In this document: piece by piece, positions 15,908-26,215 of the stretch
How the letters are laid out: the number at the start of each line of letters is the position of its first letter
Numbering within the stretch: the stretch's first letter is position 1
Source of the DNA: Actinomadura opuntiae
GTDB taxonomy: Bacteria > Actinomycetota > Actinomycetes > Streptosporangiales > Streptosporangiaceae
NCBI RefSeq assembly: GCF_030283205.1
Contig: NZ_JASNWF010000006.1
Location: 1 to 64,000 of the forward strand
Reading direction: 5' to 3'
DNA length: 64,000 bases
Translations under genes and position numbers: made by a program
The notes under the pieces: model-generated
Databases searched by the model: none
What the model was told of the DNA's origin: nothing
Seen by the model: the letters and a program-made list of their open reading frames with translations, nothing else

Positions 15908-17173
15908 ATGCCGACTTCGTTCACCGGGCCGGGGTACGCCTGTACCGATCACGTCCTGGACGTTCCGCTCGACCACGCCGACCCGTCGGGGCCGGCGATC
16001 CAGGTCTACGCGCGCGAGGTGGTCGCGCCCGGCAGGCGGGACGACGATCTGCCGTGGCTGCTCTACCTCCAGGGCGGGCCGGGGAACAAGGCGCCGCGGC
16101 CGGGGGCGATGCCCGCCGCGTGGCTGGAGCGGGCGCTGCGGGAGTACCGGGTGCTGCTGCTCGACCAGCGCGGCACCGGGCGCAGCACGCCCGCGAACCG
16201 GCAGACGCTGCCCGCCGACCCGAAGGCCGCCGCCGGATACCTGGGGCATTTCCGCGCCGACTCGATCGTGCGGGACGCCGAGTTGCTGCGCCGCCATCTG
16301 GCCGGCGACCGTCCGTGGAGCGTTCTCGGGCAGAGCTTCGGCGGGTTCTGCGCGGTGACGTACCTGTCGATCGCGCCGGAGGGGCTGAGTGAGGTGTTCA
16401 TCACCGGCGGCCTGCCGAGCCTGACGGGGACGCCCGACGACTGGTACCGCGCCGCGTACCCGCGGATCGCGGCGGCCAACGAGCGGTATTTCGCGCGCTA
16501 TCCCGAGGACGAGGATGTCGCCGCGCGCATCGCAGCGCACTTGGACGACAACGACGAGCGGCTGCCGGGTGGGGAGCGGCTGACCGCGCGCCGGTTCCAG
16601 ACGGTCGGCATCGGGCTCGGCCACTCCGTGCAGTTCGACAACCTGCACTACCTGCTGGAGGAGGCGTTCGTCGCAGGTGGGCGGCTGTCCGACACGTTCC
16701 TGCGGGGCGTCGACGGCATCGTCTCGTTCGCCGCGCAGCCGCTGTACGCGCTCGTCCACGAGTCGTGCGTCAGCAACGGGACGGCGTCGAACTGGGCGGC
16801 GGCGCGGGTGCTCGCGGAGTTCCCCGAGTTCGAGCCGCGGGCGAGACCGTTCCGTTTCCTCGGCGAGACCATCCTGCCGTTCCTGTTCGAGGAGGACCCG
16901 GCGCTGGCGCCGCTGCGGGAGTGCGCCGACCTGGTGGCGGCGCACGAGTGGCCCGCGCTGTACGACGCGGACCGGCTGGCGTCCACGACCGTGCCGGTGG
17001 CGGCGGCCGTCTACTACGACGACATGTACGTGGACCGCGAGATGTCGATGGCGACGGCCGCGGTGATCCCCGGCATCCGGACGTGGGTGACCAGCGAGTA
17101 CGCGCACAACGGGCTGTCGGCGGACGCGCACGTCCTGGACCGCCTCATCGCGCTGCGCCGCGGCGAGGGCTGA
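15908..17173 (+). CDS. Proline iminopeptidase-like alpha/beta hydrolase (S33 family)
   Basis: This 421-residue protein resembles prolyl aminopeptidases (S33). The oxyanion motif LQGGPGNK is at about 54-61, DQRGTGRS at 86-93 is diagnostic, and the nucleophile elbow GQSFGGF places Ser143. A large cap domain follows, and the acid and His lie in VPVAAAVYYDDMYVD and SEYAHNGL near the C-terminus. There is no export signal, so it probably acts in the cytosol on N-terminal Pro peptides. The ATG at 15908 has GGGAGGC directly upstream; an in-frame ATG 39 bp earlier is less likely. Confidence 0.88.
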   Translation: MPTSFTGPGYACTDHVLDVPLDHADPSGPAIQVYAREVVAPGRRDDDLPWLLYLQGGPGNKAPRPGAMPAAWLERALREYRVLLLDQRGTGRSTPANRQTLPADPKAAAGYLGHFRADSIVRDAELLRRHLAGDRPWSVLGQSFGGFCAVTYLSIAPEGLSEVFITGGLPSLTGTPDDWYRAAYPRIAAANERYFARYPEDEDVAARIAAHLDDNDERLPGGERLTARRFQTVGIGLGHSVQFDNLHYLLEEAFVAGGRLSDTFLRGVDGIVSFAAQPLYALVHESCVSNGTASNWAAARVLAEFPEFEPRARPFRFLGETILPFLFEEDPALAPLRECADLVAAHEWPALYDADRLASTTVPVAAAVYYDDMYVDREMSMATAAVIPGIRTWVTSEYAHNGLSADAHVLDRLIALRRGEG

Positions 17174-17194
17174 GCGGCGGCCGATCCTGTCGTG

Positions 17195-17284
17195 ATCATG
17201 GTCAAGTATCGGAAATATTGCGATCAGTAAAAGAAAGTCACCAGGTCTTGTTGTCCCGGTCACAGGCATTGATCATGAACGCCC
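17195..17284. promoter_or_regulatory. AT-rich leader of the ABC transporter operon
   Basis: The gap between the peptidase and the permease gene is markedly AT-rich for this genome (for example AAGTATCGGAAATATTGCGA). It carries TGATCATG twice, near each end (about 17190 and 17271). It is the only plausible promoter location for the four-gene operon. I cannot assign -35/-10 boxes with confidence. Confidence 0.35.
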
Positions 17285-20200
17285 ATGGGGCAACGGGGGC
17301 TCGTCGTCAGCCGCATGGCAGCCGACCGGACACTGGTGCTCGCGGCGTGCGCCACCGCGCTGTTCGCCACCACCGTGCTGGCGGCGCTGGTGGGCTACGC
17401 GGGCACCACGACCCGCGAGGGACTGCGGCGCACGCTCGCGCAGGCGACGTTCGCCTCGGCCGGCACGACGCTCAGCACCACCGTCCCGGCGGGCGGCCTG
17501 CCCGCCGCGCGGCAGCAGGTGGACGGCGCGGTGAAGAAGGTCTACCGCACCGTTCCGGTGACGGTCTCGATGGGCGTCCGCAGCGACTCCTACACGCTGC
17601 CGGGCCAGGAGAAGAGCCCGCATCCGGAGCTCACCGCGTTCGCGACCTACACCGGCATCGACCGGCACGGCCGGCTCGCGCAGGGACGCTGGCCCGCGCC
17701 GGGTGCCGGGGCCGGAAAGGACGCGGAGGTCGAGGCGGCGCTCCCGGCCGCCGCCGCCCGCCTCGTCCACGCCTCGGTCGGCGACGTCCTCACCCTGCAC
17801 GGCCGCATCGACGAGAAGGCCGTCGTGCGAGCCAAGATCGTCGGGCTGTTCGACGTGCCGGAGCCGGACGACTACTTCTGGCGGGGTGACCGGCTGGTCA
17901 CCACCGGCGTCGAGCGCGGCGAGTACACCGCCTACGGTCCGCTCGTGGTGCCCGAGGACGTGTTCGCCGCCCGCTTCAACGGCACCGGCGTGGCCGTCGG
18001 GTGGACGATCATGCCGTCCCTGGGGCGTCTCGACGCAGGCGACCTCGACCCGCTCGGCGACCGCGTCGCGCACGGCGGGGACGTCTACGGCAAGGCCCTC
18101 GGCGGCGCGCAGTACACCGCCGTGACGAACCTGCCGGAGCTCACCGGCCGGCTGGGCCACGCCATGCGGGTCACCCGGTCGACGCTGCTGATCCCGGTGC
18201 TGCAGCTGATCCTGCTGGCCGGGTGCGCGTGGATGCTGGTCGCCCGGCTGCTGGCCGACCACCGGCGCGGCGAGGTCGCGCTGCTGCGCACCCGCGGCCT
18301 CGGCATGCGCCAGCTCACCCGGCTCGGCGTCGCCGAGGGCGCGCTGATCGTGCTGCCCGCCGCGGTGTGCGGGCCGCTGCTGGCGGGGCCGCTGCTGCAC
18401 CTGGCCGGACGCGTCCCCGCGATCCGCGACTCCGGCCTGCACCTGGACGCGGGGCCGCTCCTCCCGCTGTTCGGCGTCTCGGTCGCCACGGCGCTGGCCG
18501 GCGCCGTCGCGCTCGGCCTGCCGACGCTGCGCGGCGCCAACCGGACGTTCGTCGAGGCGCAGGCCGGAATGGGCCGCGCCGCCCGCGGCAGGCTGCGCGG
18601 ATCGGGCGCCGACCTCGCGCTGCTGCTGGTCGCCGGGCTGGCGATCTGGCAGCTCACCCGGTACGGGGTGGACGGCGCCACCGGCTCCGGCGGCGCCACC
18701 GGGGTCGACCCGGTCATCGTGTCCGGGCCCGCGCTCGGGGTGCTCGCCGGCGGCGTCCTGCTGCTGCGCGCCGTGCCGCTGGCGTCCGGCGCCGCCGAGC
18801 GGGTCGTCGGGCGCGGCCGGGGCCTCGCCCCCGCCCTCGGCACCCGCCAGGTCGGCCGCCGGCCCTCGCGCTACGCTGGGCCGGTGCTGCTGCTGGTCAT
18901 GGCGATCGCCGTCGGGGTGCTGTCGGTCACCACGATGGCGACCTGGCGCCGTTCGCAGACCGACCAGGCCGACTTCCAGAGCGGCACCGACCTGCGCGTC
19001 GCCGGCGTGAACGGCGTCGGCGGCGCGACCCCGCTCGGGACCGGCGCGCGGATCGCCGCGCTTCCCGGCGTCACGGCCACGACCGGCGTGGTACGCACCG
19101 ACGGCACCATCGGCACCGCGTCCGCCGTCATGCTCGCCGCCGACGCGCGGGCGCTGGAGCCGATGCTGCGGGTCCGCCCCGGACTCCGCGACGCCCTCGC
19201 GCTCGGCGAGCTGGCCGGCGCCCGTCCCGGCGCGCCGGCGCTGGTGATCCCCGGCAGGCCCGGACGGCTGCTGGTCGACGTGCGGCTGAAGCGAACCGGC
19301 CCCACCCCCGAGCGGTCTCCCGACGCGATGGTGAAGCGGGGCCCGACCTTCACGGCGGAGCTGAGCGTCGCCGACGCGCGCGGCGTGGTCGGCCATGTCG
19401 CCCTCGGCGGCGTCCCGCCGGACGGCAGAACCCACACGATCGCGGTCGACGCCGCCGCCGTCACCGGGCCGGGCGGCGCGCCGAGCTACCCGCTGTCGGT
19501 CCGCGCGCTGGACTACTCCTACGACGCCAACCCCTACAGCGGGCCCCTCGACCTGACCGTGGAGCGCATCCGCGGCGACGGCACCGGCGACGCGGCGATG
19601 CCCGCCAAGACGAGCTGGGACGTCTTCGCCGAGCCCGTCGACCCCGCCAAGCCGGTGCGCCCGCGACCCGGGACGGGCGGCGGGCTCCTCCGGATCGCGA
19701 TCCCGACGACCCCGCCCGGCCAGCTCGTGTACGGCGCCGAGCTGCCCACCAGCGGAACCGTCGTGCACGCGGTGCTCGGCACCGGCACACCGCCCGCCCA
19801 TCACGCCGGCAACCCGCGTCTCCTGCCGGTCGTGCCGGGCGTCGTCAGCACCGCCGCCGCGACCCGCGCCAAGGTCGGCGTCGGCGGCACCGTCACGCTG
19901 AGCGGCGGCGAGGGCGACCAGCCCGTCCGGGTCGTCGGGATCGCCGAGGCGCTGCCGACGGTCGCGCCCGGCACCCCGGCCGTCCTCGTCGACCTGCCCA
20001 CCCTCGCGCAGAGACGGATCGCCGCCGGGCAGTCCGGAGCCGGCGGCACGCAGCCCACCGAATGGTGGGCCTCGACCACCGGCGGCCGCACCCGGGCCGC
20101 GGCGCAGGCCGTCGGCGACCACCACGAATGGGGCGAGGTCGCCGCCGACCGCGCCGCGCTCCGCTCGCAACTGCGCGACGCGCCGCTCGGCGCCACCCTC

Positions 20201-20620
20201 CAGGGCGTCCTCGTGCTCGGGTTCGGGTCCGCGCTCGCGTTCGCCGTCATCGCGTTCGTGGTGAACGCCGCCGTCACCGCCGGGCGGCGGTCCCGCGAGT
20301 TCGCGGTGCTGCGCGCCCTCGGCGTGCACCCGCGGCAGGTCGCCGGGATGCTCGCGGTCGAGCAGGCGTTCCTCGTCGTGGCCGGCCTCGCCGGCGGCAC
20401 CGTGCTCGGCCTGGTCGTCGCCCGGCTCGTCGTCCCGCACCTGGTCGTCGGGCTGCAGACCACCGAGCCGTACCCGCCGGCCGTCCTGATCGTCCAGTGG
20501 CCGCTGGTCGCCGCGATGCTCGCCGGGACGGCCGCCGTCCTCGCGCTGGTGCTGCCCCCGGTCATCCGGGTGCTGCGCCGCCGCAACGTCGGCGCCGGAC
20601 TGCGCGCGGGGGAGGAATGA
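17285..20620 (+). CDS. FtsX/MacB-like ABC transporter permease (large, duplicated)
   Basis: This 1,111-residue integral membrane protein has a first transmembrane span near the N-terminus (VLAACATALFATTVLAALVG), a big extracytoplasmic loop, spans near 300-420, 440-500 and 540, a second extracytoplasmic domain, then the FtsX triad near 980-1100 (VLGFGSALAFAVIAFVVNAA, AVLRALGVHPRQVAGMLAVE). This two-lobed layout fits FtsX-type permeases exporting lipoproteins, peptides or lipids, or acting as mechanotransmitters. It overlaps the second permease by one base, and two ATPase genes follow. A second start at residue 11 (MAADRTL) is possible. The substrate is unknown. Confidence 0.85.
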   Translation: MGQRGLVVSRMAADRTLVLAACATALFATTVLAALVGYAGTTTREGLRRTLAQATFASAGTTLSTTVPAGGLPAARQQVDGAVKKVYRTVPVTVSMGVRSDSYTLPGQEKSPHPELTAFATYTGIDRHGRLAQGRWPAPGAGAGKDAEVEAALPAAAARLVHASVGDVLTLHGRIDEKAVVRAKIVGLFDVPEPDDYFWRGDRLVTTGVERGEYTAYGPLVVPEDVFAARFNGTGVAVGWTIMPSLGRLDAGDLDPLGDRVAHGGDVYGKALGGAQYTAVTNLPELTGRLGHAMRVTRSTLLIPVLQLILLAGCAWMLVARLLADHRRGEVALLRTRGLGMRQLTRLGVAEGALIVLPAAVCGPLLAGPLLHLAGRVPAIRDSGLHLDAGPLLPLFGVSVATALAGAVALGLPTLRGANRTFVEAQAGMGRAARGRLRGSGADLALLLVAGLAIWQLTRYGVDGATGSGGATGVDPVIVSGPALGVLAGGVLLLRAVPLASGAAERVVGRGRGLAPALGTRQVGRRPSRYAGPVLLLVMAIAVGVLSVTTMATWRRSQTDQADFQSGTDLRVAGVNGVGGATPLGTGARIAALPGVTATTGVVRTDGTIGTASAVMLAADARALEPMLRVRPGLRDALALGELAGARPGAPALVIPGRPGRLLVDVRLKRTGPTPERSPDAMVKRGPTFTAELSVADARGVVGHVALGGVPPDGRTHTIAVDAAAVTGPGGAPSYPLSVRALDYSYDANPYSGPLDLTVERIRGDGTGDAAMPAKTSWDVFAEPVDPAKPVRPRPGTGGGLLRIAIPTTPPGQLVYGAELPTSGTVVHAVLGTGTPPAHHAGNPRLLPVVPGVVSTAAATRAKVGVGGTVTLSGGEGDQPVRVVGIAEALPTVAPGTPAVLVDLPTLAQRRIAAGQSGAGGTQPTEWWASTTGGRTRAAAQAVGDHHEWGEVAADRAALRSQLRDAPLGATLQGVLVLGFGSALAFAVIAFVVNAAVTAGRRSREFAVLRALGVHPRQVAGMLAVEQAFLVVAGLAGGTVLGLVVARLVVPHLVVGLQTTEPYPPAVLIVQWPLVAAMLAGTAAVLALVLPPVIRVLRRRNVGAGLRAGEE

Positions 20621-23262
20621 TGAGCCGGGCCCTGCAGGCCGGACCGTGGCTGCGGCTGGCCCGCACGCAGTGGGCGCCGCTCGCCGCGCTCGCCGTGCTG
20701 GCGCTGGTGTCGGCGGTGCTGGCGGTCACCGTCCCGGCCGCGACCGCCGCCGGATACGACCGCGGCGCGTCCGCGGCCGTCGGCGCGGACGCCGACCTGC
20801 GCGTCACCGGCAAGTCGCACGGCACCGACGCCGCCGTCGCCGTCCCGGACGAGGTGGTGCTGGAGTCCAACGGGCTCAGCTGGCAGCAGCTGCTGCCCGG
20901 CTCGCTGCGCGAGGTCACCGGGCCGCCCGAGGCGTCCGTCGCCGCCACCGGGCAGATGTTCATGGAAGGCGACTTCGAACGGCCGCGGCTGATGGGCTTC
21001 GACTGGGACCCGGGCGCCTGGAAGCGCGTCCGCCTCGTCGCCGGCCGGCCGCCGGTGAACAAGCCTCCAGCGAGCGACGTCCCCGCCGCCGGCCAGGAGG
21101 TCGAGGTGCTGGTCGCGCAGCAGTACGCGCAGGCCATGGGCTACCGTCCCGGCGACCGGGCGACCCTCAGGGACCCCGACGCGCGCGGCCCCCTGTACGT
21201 CCGCATCAGCGGCCTGTTCGCGCCCACCGATCCCCGCGACCCGTACTGGGCCTCCCGCCCCGGCCTGCTCAAGGCCATGAGGAAGATCATCAGCCCGGAC
21301 GGCGCCGAGGGGGACGTCGGCACCGCGCTGATGGACGCGCGGGGCTACACCGTCCTCACCCACGGCGCCGACCGGACCTTCACCTTCACCTGGCGGTTCC
21401 CCTTCCGCGCCGCCGCCTTCGACAACGCCCGCGCCCACGCCGTCCGCGGCGATCTCGACGCCTACCGCACCGCCGTGCAGGGCCAGGCCGGCCCGTTCTC
21501 CTGCACCGCGGTGACCGCGCTGGACGGCCGGCTGCACGGCTTCGACGTCCGGCTGCGCACCGCCCGGTCCATCCTCGGGACGGCGCTCGCCGGGCTCGCC
21601 GCCGTCGCCGCCGGCGTGCTGCTGCTGGCCACCGGGCTGCTCGGCGAGCGGATCCGCCCGGTCCTCGGCACGATGCGCGCCCGCGGCGCGTCGCTGCGCA
21701 CGCTCACCGGATACGCCTGCGGGCTCAGTGCGCTCGCCGTCGTCCCCGCCGCCGCGCTCGGCTACGCCGCCGGGCGCCTCCTGGACGCCGGCCCGCCCCA
21801 GTCCCGCTCGATCGTCGTCGTGGCCGGCCTGGTCGCGGTCGTCCTGGCGGTGTCGGCCGCGCCGGCGCTGCGCGAACGCGGCGGCGGCCTCGGCTCCGCC
21901 CGCGGCGGCGACCTGACCGCCGCCCGGAGCTCCCCGCGCCGCCTCGTCCTGGACGTGCTGCTCGTCGCGGTCGCCGTCGCCGGCGTCGTGGTGCTGCGGC
22001 GGCGCGGCGGCGCGTCCGGCGCCGACCCGCTCGTCGCCGCCGTCCCCGTCCTGCTCGGCGCCGCGCTCGGCATGCTCGTCCTGCGCGCCTACCCCCACCT
22101 GCTGCGCGCCGCCGCGCCCGCGCTGCGCCGCGGCCGCGGCGCCGTCCTGTTCGTCGGCCTCGCGCGCGCCTCCCGGCAGACCATGATCGGGTCGCTGCCG
22201 CTGGTCGTGCTGCTGCTCGCCGCCGCCGTCGCCGGGTTCAGCGCGACCGTCGACACGACCCTGCGCGACGGGCAGGTCCGCGCCTCCTACAGCACGATCG
22301 GCGGCGACGCCCGGCTGGAGTCCGCCGCCCTCGACCCGGGCGCCGTCGCCAAGGCGCGCGCGGTCCACGGCGTCACCGCCGCCGTCCCGGCCCGCGTCGT
22401 CGAGGGCGCGACCGGGCCGGGCGACCAGACCCCGATCACCGTCGTCGGCGTCGACCTGGCCGCCTACCGCGCGGCGTTCCCCCATGTTCCCGGCGTTCCC
22501 GGCGCGCCGAACGGGCAGCTCGTCTCGCCGGAGGCCGACCGCATCCTCAAGACCGGGTCCAGGACGGTCACGCTGACCAGTTCCCTCGCCGGCCCCATCC
22601 GCGTCGAGCCGACCGGGACGATCAAGGAGTTCCCCTCCGTGGCGCCGGGTTCCGCGTTCGTCATCGTCCCCTACAAGGCGCTGGACTCCATGCAGCGGCC
22701 CTCCGAGATCTTCATCGGCGGCGACCGCGTCGACGGCGCCGCGCTCGGCAGGGTCCTCGCCGCCTCCTCCCCGAAGGAGACCACCAGCAGCCTGCAACTG
22801 CGGAGCGAGGTCCTGCACGACATGACGGACGTCCCGACGATCGACCTCGTGCACCGCACCTTCCGCGACGCCGCGCTGATCGCCGGCGGCTACGGGCTGC
22901 TCGCCGTGCTGTTCGTGCTGGTCGTCGGCGCGCGCGCCCGCGCCCGGACCGTCGCGCACCTGCGCGTCCTCGGCCTTGACCGGCGCCGGTCCCGCGTCCT
23001 CGCACTCGTCGAGATCGCACCGGTGCTGCTGTGCGCGGTCGCCGCCGGATGGGTGCTCGGCCTGTTCCTGCCCGAGATCACCGGGCCGGTCGTCGACCTG
23101 CGCCCCTACACCTCGGGGTACGCCGCCACCGGCCACACGCCCGGCGCCGCCGCGCTCCTGGCGCTGCTCGCCGCGCTGCTGCTGGCCGCCGCTGCGGCCC
23201 TCGCCGTCGACCGCGCCTTCGACCGCTCGGCCCTGGGCGACGTCCTGAGAACGGGGGACTGA
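20620..23262 (+). CDS. FtsX-like ABC transporter permease, second subunit
   Basis: This 880-residue membrane protein is predicted to start at ATG 20620, overlapping the previous stop (ATGA), with GGGGGAGG at a good distance; ATG 20617 is too close to it. An N-terminal span (LAALAVLALVSAVLAVTVPA) is followed by a large outer loop, spans at about 325-420, 445-490 and 525-545, a second outer domain, and C-terminal FtsX spans (GLLAVLFVLVVGARARARTV, VLLCAVAAGWVLGLFLPE). It probably forms a heterodimer with the upstream permease, powered by the two ATPases encoded next. Confidence 0.85.
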   Translation: MSRALQAGPWLRLARTQWAPLAALAVLALVSAVLAVTVPAATAAGYDRGASAAVGADADLRVTGKSHGTDAAVAVPDEVVLESNGLSWQQLLPGSLREVTGPPEASVAATGQMFMEGDFERPRLMGFDWDPGAWKRVRLVAGRPPVNKPPASDVPAAGQEVEVLVAQQYAQAMGYRPGDRATLRDPDARGPLYVRISGLFAPTDPRDPYWASRPGLLKAMRKIISPDGAEGDVGTALMDARGYTVLTHGADRTFTFTWRFPFRAAAFDNARAHAVRGDLDAYRTAVQGQAGPFSCTAVTALDGRLHGFDVRLRTARSILGTALAGLAAVAAGVLLLATGLLGERIRPVLGTMRARGASLRTLTGYACGLSALAVVPAAALGYAAGRLLDAGPPQSRSIVVVAGLVAVVLAVSAAPALRERGGGLGSARGGDLTAARSSPRRLVLDVLLVAVAVAGVVVLRRRGGASGADPLVAAVPVLLGAALGMLVLRAYPHLLRAAAPALRRGRGAVLFVGLARASRQTMIGSLPLVVLLLAAAVAGFSATVDTTLRDGQVRASYSTIGGDARLESAALDPGAVAKARAVHGVTAAVPARVVEGATGPGDQTPITVVGVDLAAYRAAFPHVPGVPGAPNGQLVSPEADRILKTGSRTVTLTSSLAGPIRVEPTGTIKEFPSVAPGSAFVIVPYKALDSMQRPSEIFIGGDRVDGAALGRVLAASSPKETTSSLQLRSEVLHDMTDVPTIDLVHRTFRDAALIAGGYGLLAVLFVLVVGARARARTVAHLRVLGLDRRRSRVLALVEIAPVLLCAVAAGWVLGLFLPEITGPVVDLRPYTSGYAATGHTPGAAALLALLAALLLAAAAALAVDRAFDRSALGDVLRTGD

Positions 23263-23263
23263 A

Positions 23264-24244
23264 GTGAGCGAAGAGGACCGGGGGAGGCCCCCCGCACGGA
23301 CAGGAGCAGACGTGGCCGACGCACCCGACCTGGCCGAACTCGAACGCCGCGCCGTCGAGCGCGGCCCCGCCTACGGCGAGGGCGCGCACATCGTGTGCGA
23401 CAACCTCGTCCGCATCTACAAGAGCGAGGGCATCGAGGTCGTCGCGCTGCAGGGCCTGGACCTGCTGGTCGACCCCGGCGAGCTGATCGCCGTCGTCGGC
23501 GCGTCCGGCTCCGGCAAGTCGACGCTGCTGAACATCCTGTCCGGGCTGGACGTGCCGACCGCGGGCGTCGCCCGGGTCGCCGGCTCCGACCTGCTCACCA
23601 TGTCGGCCAGGGAGCGACTGACGTTCCGCCGCGAGAAGGTCGGCTTCATCTGGCAGCAGACGGCCCGCAACCTGCTGCCGTACCTGACCGCCGCGCAGAA
23701 CGTCGAGCTGCCGATGCGGTTCGCCGGACGGTCCCGCCGCGAGCGCGCCACCCGCGCCGCCGACCTGCTGGGCATGCTCGGCGTCGGCGAGTGCGCGGGC
23801 CGCCGCCCCGCGGAGCTGTCCGGTGGCCAGCAGCAGCGCATCGCGATCGCCGTCGCGGTCGCCAACGAGCCGCACGTCGTGCTCGCCGACGAGCCGACCG
23901 GCGAGCTCGACACCGCGACCGCCGCCGAGGTGTTCGCCGCGTTCCGCCGCGTCAACCAGGAGTTCGGCACCACCACCGTGATCGTCACGCACGACACGGG
24001 GGTGTCCGAGCGGGTCGACCGCACCGTCGGCATCCGCGACGGCCGCACCAGCAGCGAGGTCCGCCGCCGCGACGAGGCCGACGGCACCCGCACCGCCGAG
24101 GAGTACGCCGTGCTCGACCGGGTCGGCCGCGTCCAGCTGCCGCGCGGCTTCACCGAGTCGCTCGGCATGCGCGACCGGGTCCGGCTCGCGCTGGAGAGCG
24201 ACCACGTCGGCGTCTGGCCCGACCGTCCCGAGGAGCGCGCATGA
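23264..24244 (+). CDS. ABC transporter ATP-binding protein (LolD/MacB-type)
   Basis: This 326-residue ATPase has Walker A GASGSGKST, Q-loop WQQ, signature LSGGQQQRIAIAVAVA, Walker B VVLADEPTGELD and H-loop VTHD, so it should be active. It carries an N-terminal extension of about 35 residues and a C-terminal tail of 70 residues beyond the core. The start may be GTG 23264 or GTG 23312; the latter has AGGAGC 5 nt upstream. It is adjacent to the permease stop and overlaps the next ATPase gene (ATGA at 24241). Confidence 0.92.
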   Translation: MSEEDRGRPPARTGADVADAPDLAELERRAVERGPAYGEGAHIVCDNLVRIYKSEGIEVVALQGLDLLVDPGELIAVVGASGSGKSTLLNILSGLDVPTAGVARVAGSDLLTMSARERLTFRREKVGFIWQQTARNLLPYLTAAQNVELPMRFAGRSRRERATRAADLLGMLGVGECAGRRPAELSGGQQQRIAIAVAVANEPHVVLADEPTGELDTATAAEVFAAFRRVNQEFGTTTVIVTHDTGVSERVDRTVGIRDGRTSSEVRRRDEADGTRTAEEYAVLDRVGRVQLPRGFTESLGMRDRVRLALESDHVGVWPDRPEERA

Positions 24245-24936
24245 CCGAGCCGATGGTCGCCGTCGACGACCTGGTCCGCACCTACCGCACCGGCCGGGTC
24301 GAGGTGCCCGCGCTGCGCGGCGCGTCGTTCCGCGTCGCGCCCGGCGAGCTCGTCGCGATCAAGGGCCGGTCCGGCTCCGGCAAGACGACCCTGCTGAACC
24401 TGATCGGCGGCCTGGACGTCCCGGACGGCGGCACCGTCCGCGTCGACGGCCGCGAGATCGGCGCCCTCTCCGAGGACGAGCTGCTCGCGCTGCGCCGCGA
24501 CGACATCGGCTTCGTGTTCCAGTCGCACGGCCTCATCCCGGTGCTGTCGGCCGCCGAGAACGTCGAGGTGCCGCTGCGGCTGGCCCGCACCGCGCCCGCC
24601 GAGCGCGACGAGCGCGTCCGGGTGCTGCTCGCGCTCGTCGGCCTCGCCGACCACGCGGCGCAGCGGCCCTACGAGATGTCGGGCGGGCAGCGCCAGCGCG
24701 TCGCGATCGCCCGCGCCCTGGCCAACCGGCCGCGGCTGCTGCTCGCCGACGAGCCCACCGGCCAGCTCGACTCCGAGACCGCCGCCGCGATCATGCCGCT
24801 GCTGCGCGCGGTCGTCGCCGGCGAGGGCGTCACGGTGCTGGTCGCCACGCACGACCAGGCGCTGCTGTCGGAGGCCGACCGCGTCCTGCACCTGGAGGAC
24901 GGCAAGATCACCGAAGCGCCGGTGCCGGCCCTCTGA
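24241..24936 (+). CDS. ABC transporter ATP-binding protein, second subunit
   Basis: This 231-residue minimal ATPase of the LolD/MacB/FtsE class has Walker A GRSGSGKTT, Q-loop VFQSHGLIP, signature MSGGQRQRVAIARALAN, Walker B LLLADEPTGQLD and H-loop ATHD. The start codon overlaps the stop of the previous gene, so expression is coupled. With two distinct ATPases and two distinct permeases, the complex is probably fully heteromeric. No membrane-fusion or substrate-binding gene is adjacent, which differs from MacAB. Confidence 0.93.
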   Translation: MTEPMVAVDDLVRTYRTGRVEVPALRGASFRVAPGELVAIKGRSGSGKTTLLNLIGGLDVPDGGTVRVDGREIGALSEDELLALRRDDIGFVFQSHGLIPVLSAAENVEVPLRLARTAPAERDERVRVLLALVGLADHAAQRPYEMSGGQRQRVAIARALANRPRLLLADEPTGQLDSETAAAIMPLLRAVVAGEGVTVLVATHDQALLSEADRVLHLEDGKITEAPVPAL

Positions 24937-25003
24937 GGCCGGTTGTGCGGGCGCGCGCAGGGCAGGATCCTCGAAGGCGGGATCCGGGACGGGAGGGCGC
25001 GGC

Positions 25004-26215
25004 GTGGCGACCGTAGTGCTGGTGGGGACGCTCGACACCAAGGGCGCCGAGTACGACTGGCTGCGCGACCGGCTCCGGGAGCTGGGCTGCGACGTCGTCC
25101 TGGTCGACGCGGGCGTCGGCGAGCCGCGTGCGGCGGCGGACGTGCCGGCGGAGCGGGTCGCGCGGGCGGGCGGCACGTCGATCGAGGTGCTGCGGGACGC
25201 CGGCGACCGGGGCCCGGCGGTCACCGCGATGGGCGAGGGCGCGGCGGTCGTCCTCGCCGAGCTGATCGCGCAGGGACGCGTGGACGCGGTCCTCGCGGTC
25301 GGCGGCAGCGGCGGGTCGTCGATCGCGGCGCGGGCCGTCCGGGACCTGCCGATCGGGCTGCCGAAGCTGATCGTGTCGACGATGGCGTCCGGGGACGTGT
25401 CTCCCTACGTCGGCGCGAAGGACGTCACGATGACCTACAGCGTCGTCGACATCGCGGGCGTGAACCGGGTGTCGCGGCTGATCCTCGGGAACGCGGCGGC
25501 AGCGGCGGCGGGCATGGCGCAGGCGTACGCGGCGGCGCCGCGGGAGGCGGCGGACGAGCGGCCGCTGGTGGCGGCGTCGATGTTCGGCGTGACGACCCCG
25601 GCGGTGGACGCGGCGCGGGAACGGCTCGACGAACTGGGCTACGAGGTGCTGGTCTTCCACGCGACCGGCGCCGGCGGGCGCGCGCTCGAAGGTCTGGTCG
25701 ACAGCGGGCTCATCGCGGGCGTCCTCGACCTGACGACGACGGAACTGGCCGACGATCTGGTCGGCGGGGTGCTGTCGGCGGGCCCGGAGCGGCTCACGGC
25801 GGCGGGCCGGCACGGGATCCCGCAGGTCGTGGCGCCGGGCGCGCTCGACATGGTGAACTTCGGCCCGCGCGGCACCGTCCCGGAGCGGTTCGCGGGCCGC
25901 AACCTCTACGTCCACAACCCGACCGTGACGCTGATGCGGACGACGCCGGAGGAGATGGCGGAGCTCGGGCGGCGGGTCGCGGCGAAGCTGGCCGCGGCGA
26001 CCGGGCCGACGGTGCTGTTCGTCCCGCTCGGCGGGGTGTCGGCGCTGGACGCGCCCGGCATGCCGTTCCACGACCCGGACGCCGACGCCGCCTGCTTCGC
26101 GGCGATGGACGGCGCCGTCGAGACCGAGAGGCTGGACGTGAACATCAACGACCCGTCGTTCGGCCGCGCGATGGCCGACCGGCTGCACGAACTGATCACA
26201 GGGGGAGAGCAGTGA
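25004..26215 (+). CDS. Tm-1-like ATP-binding protein (UPF0261)
   Basis: This 403-residue protein belongs to the UPF0261/Tm-1 N-terminal-like family. It starts [20 protein letters not shown] and has [20 protein letters not shown] and [20 protein letters not shown], all family hallmarks. In tomato, the related Tm-1 N-terminal domain binds ATP and inhibits tobamovirus replication; in bacteria the role is unknown. It overlaps the following gene (GTGA), which encodes the partner domain that is fused to it in plants. GGGAGGGCG precedes the GTG start. Confidence 0.9.
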   Translation: MATVVLVGTLDTKGAEYDWLRDRLRELGCDVVLVDAGVGEPRAAADVPAERVARAGGTSIEVLRDAGDRGPAVTAMGEGAAVVLAELIAQGRVDAVLAVGGSGGSSIAARAVRDLPIGLPKLIVSTMASGDVSPYVGAKDVTMTYSVVDIAGVNRVSRLILGNAAAAAAGMAQAYAAAPREAADERPLVAASMFGVTTPAVDAARERLDELGYEVLVFHATGAGGRALEGLVDSGLIAGVLDLTTTELADDLVGGVLSAGPERLTAAGRHGIPQVVAPGALDMVNFGPRGTVPERFAGRNLYVHNPTVTLMRTTPEEMAELGRRVAAKLAAATGPTVLFVPLGGVSALDAPGMPFHDPDADAACFAAMDGAVETERLDVNINDPSFGRAMADRLHELITGGEQ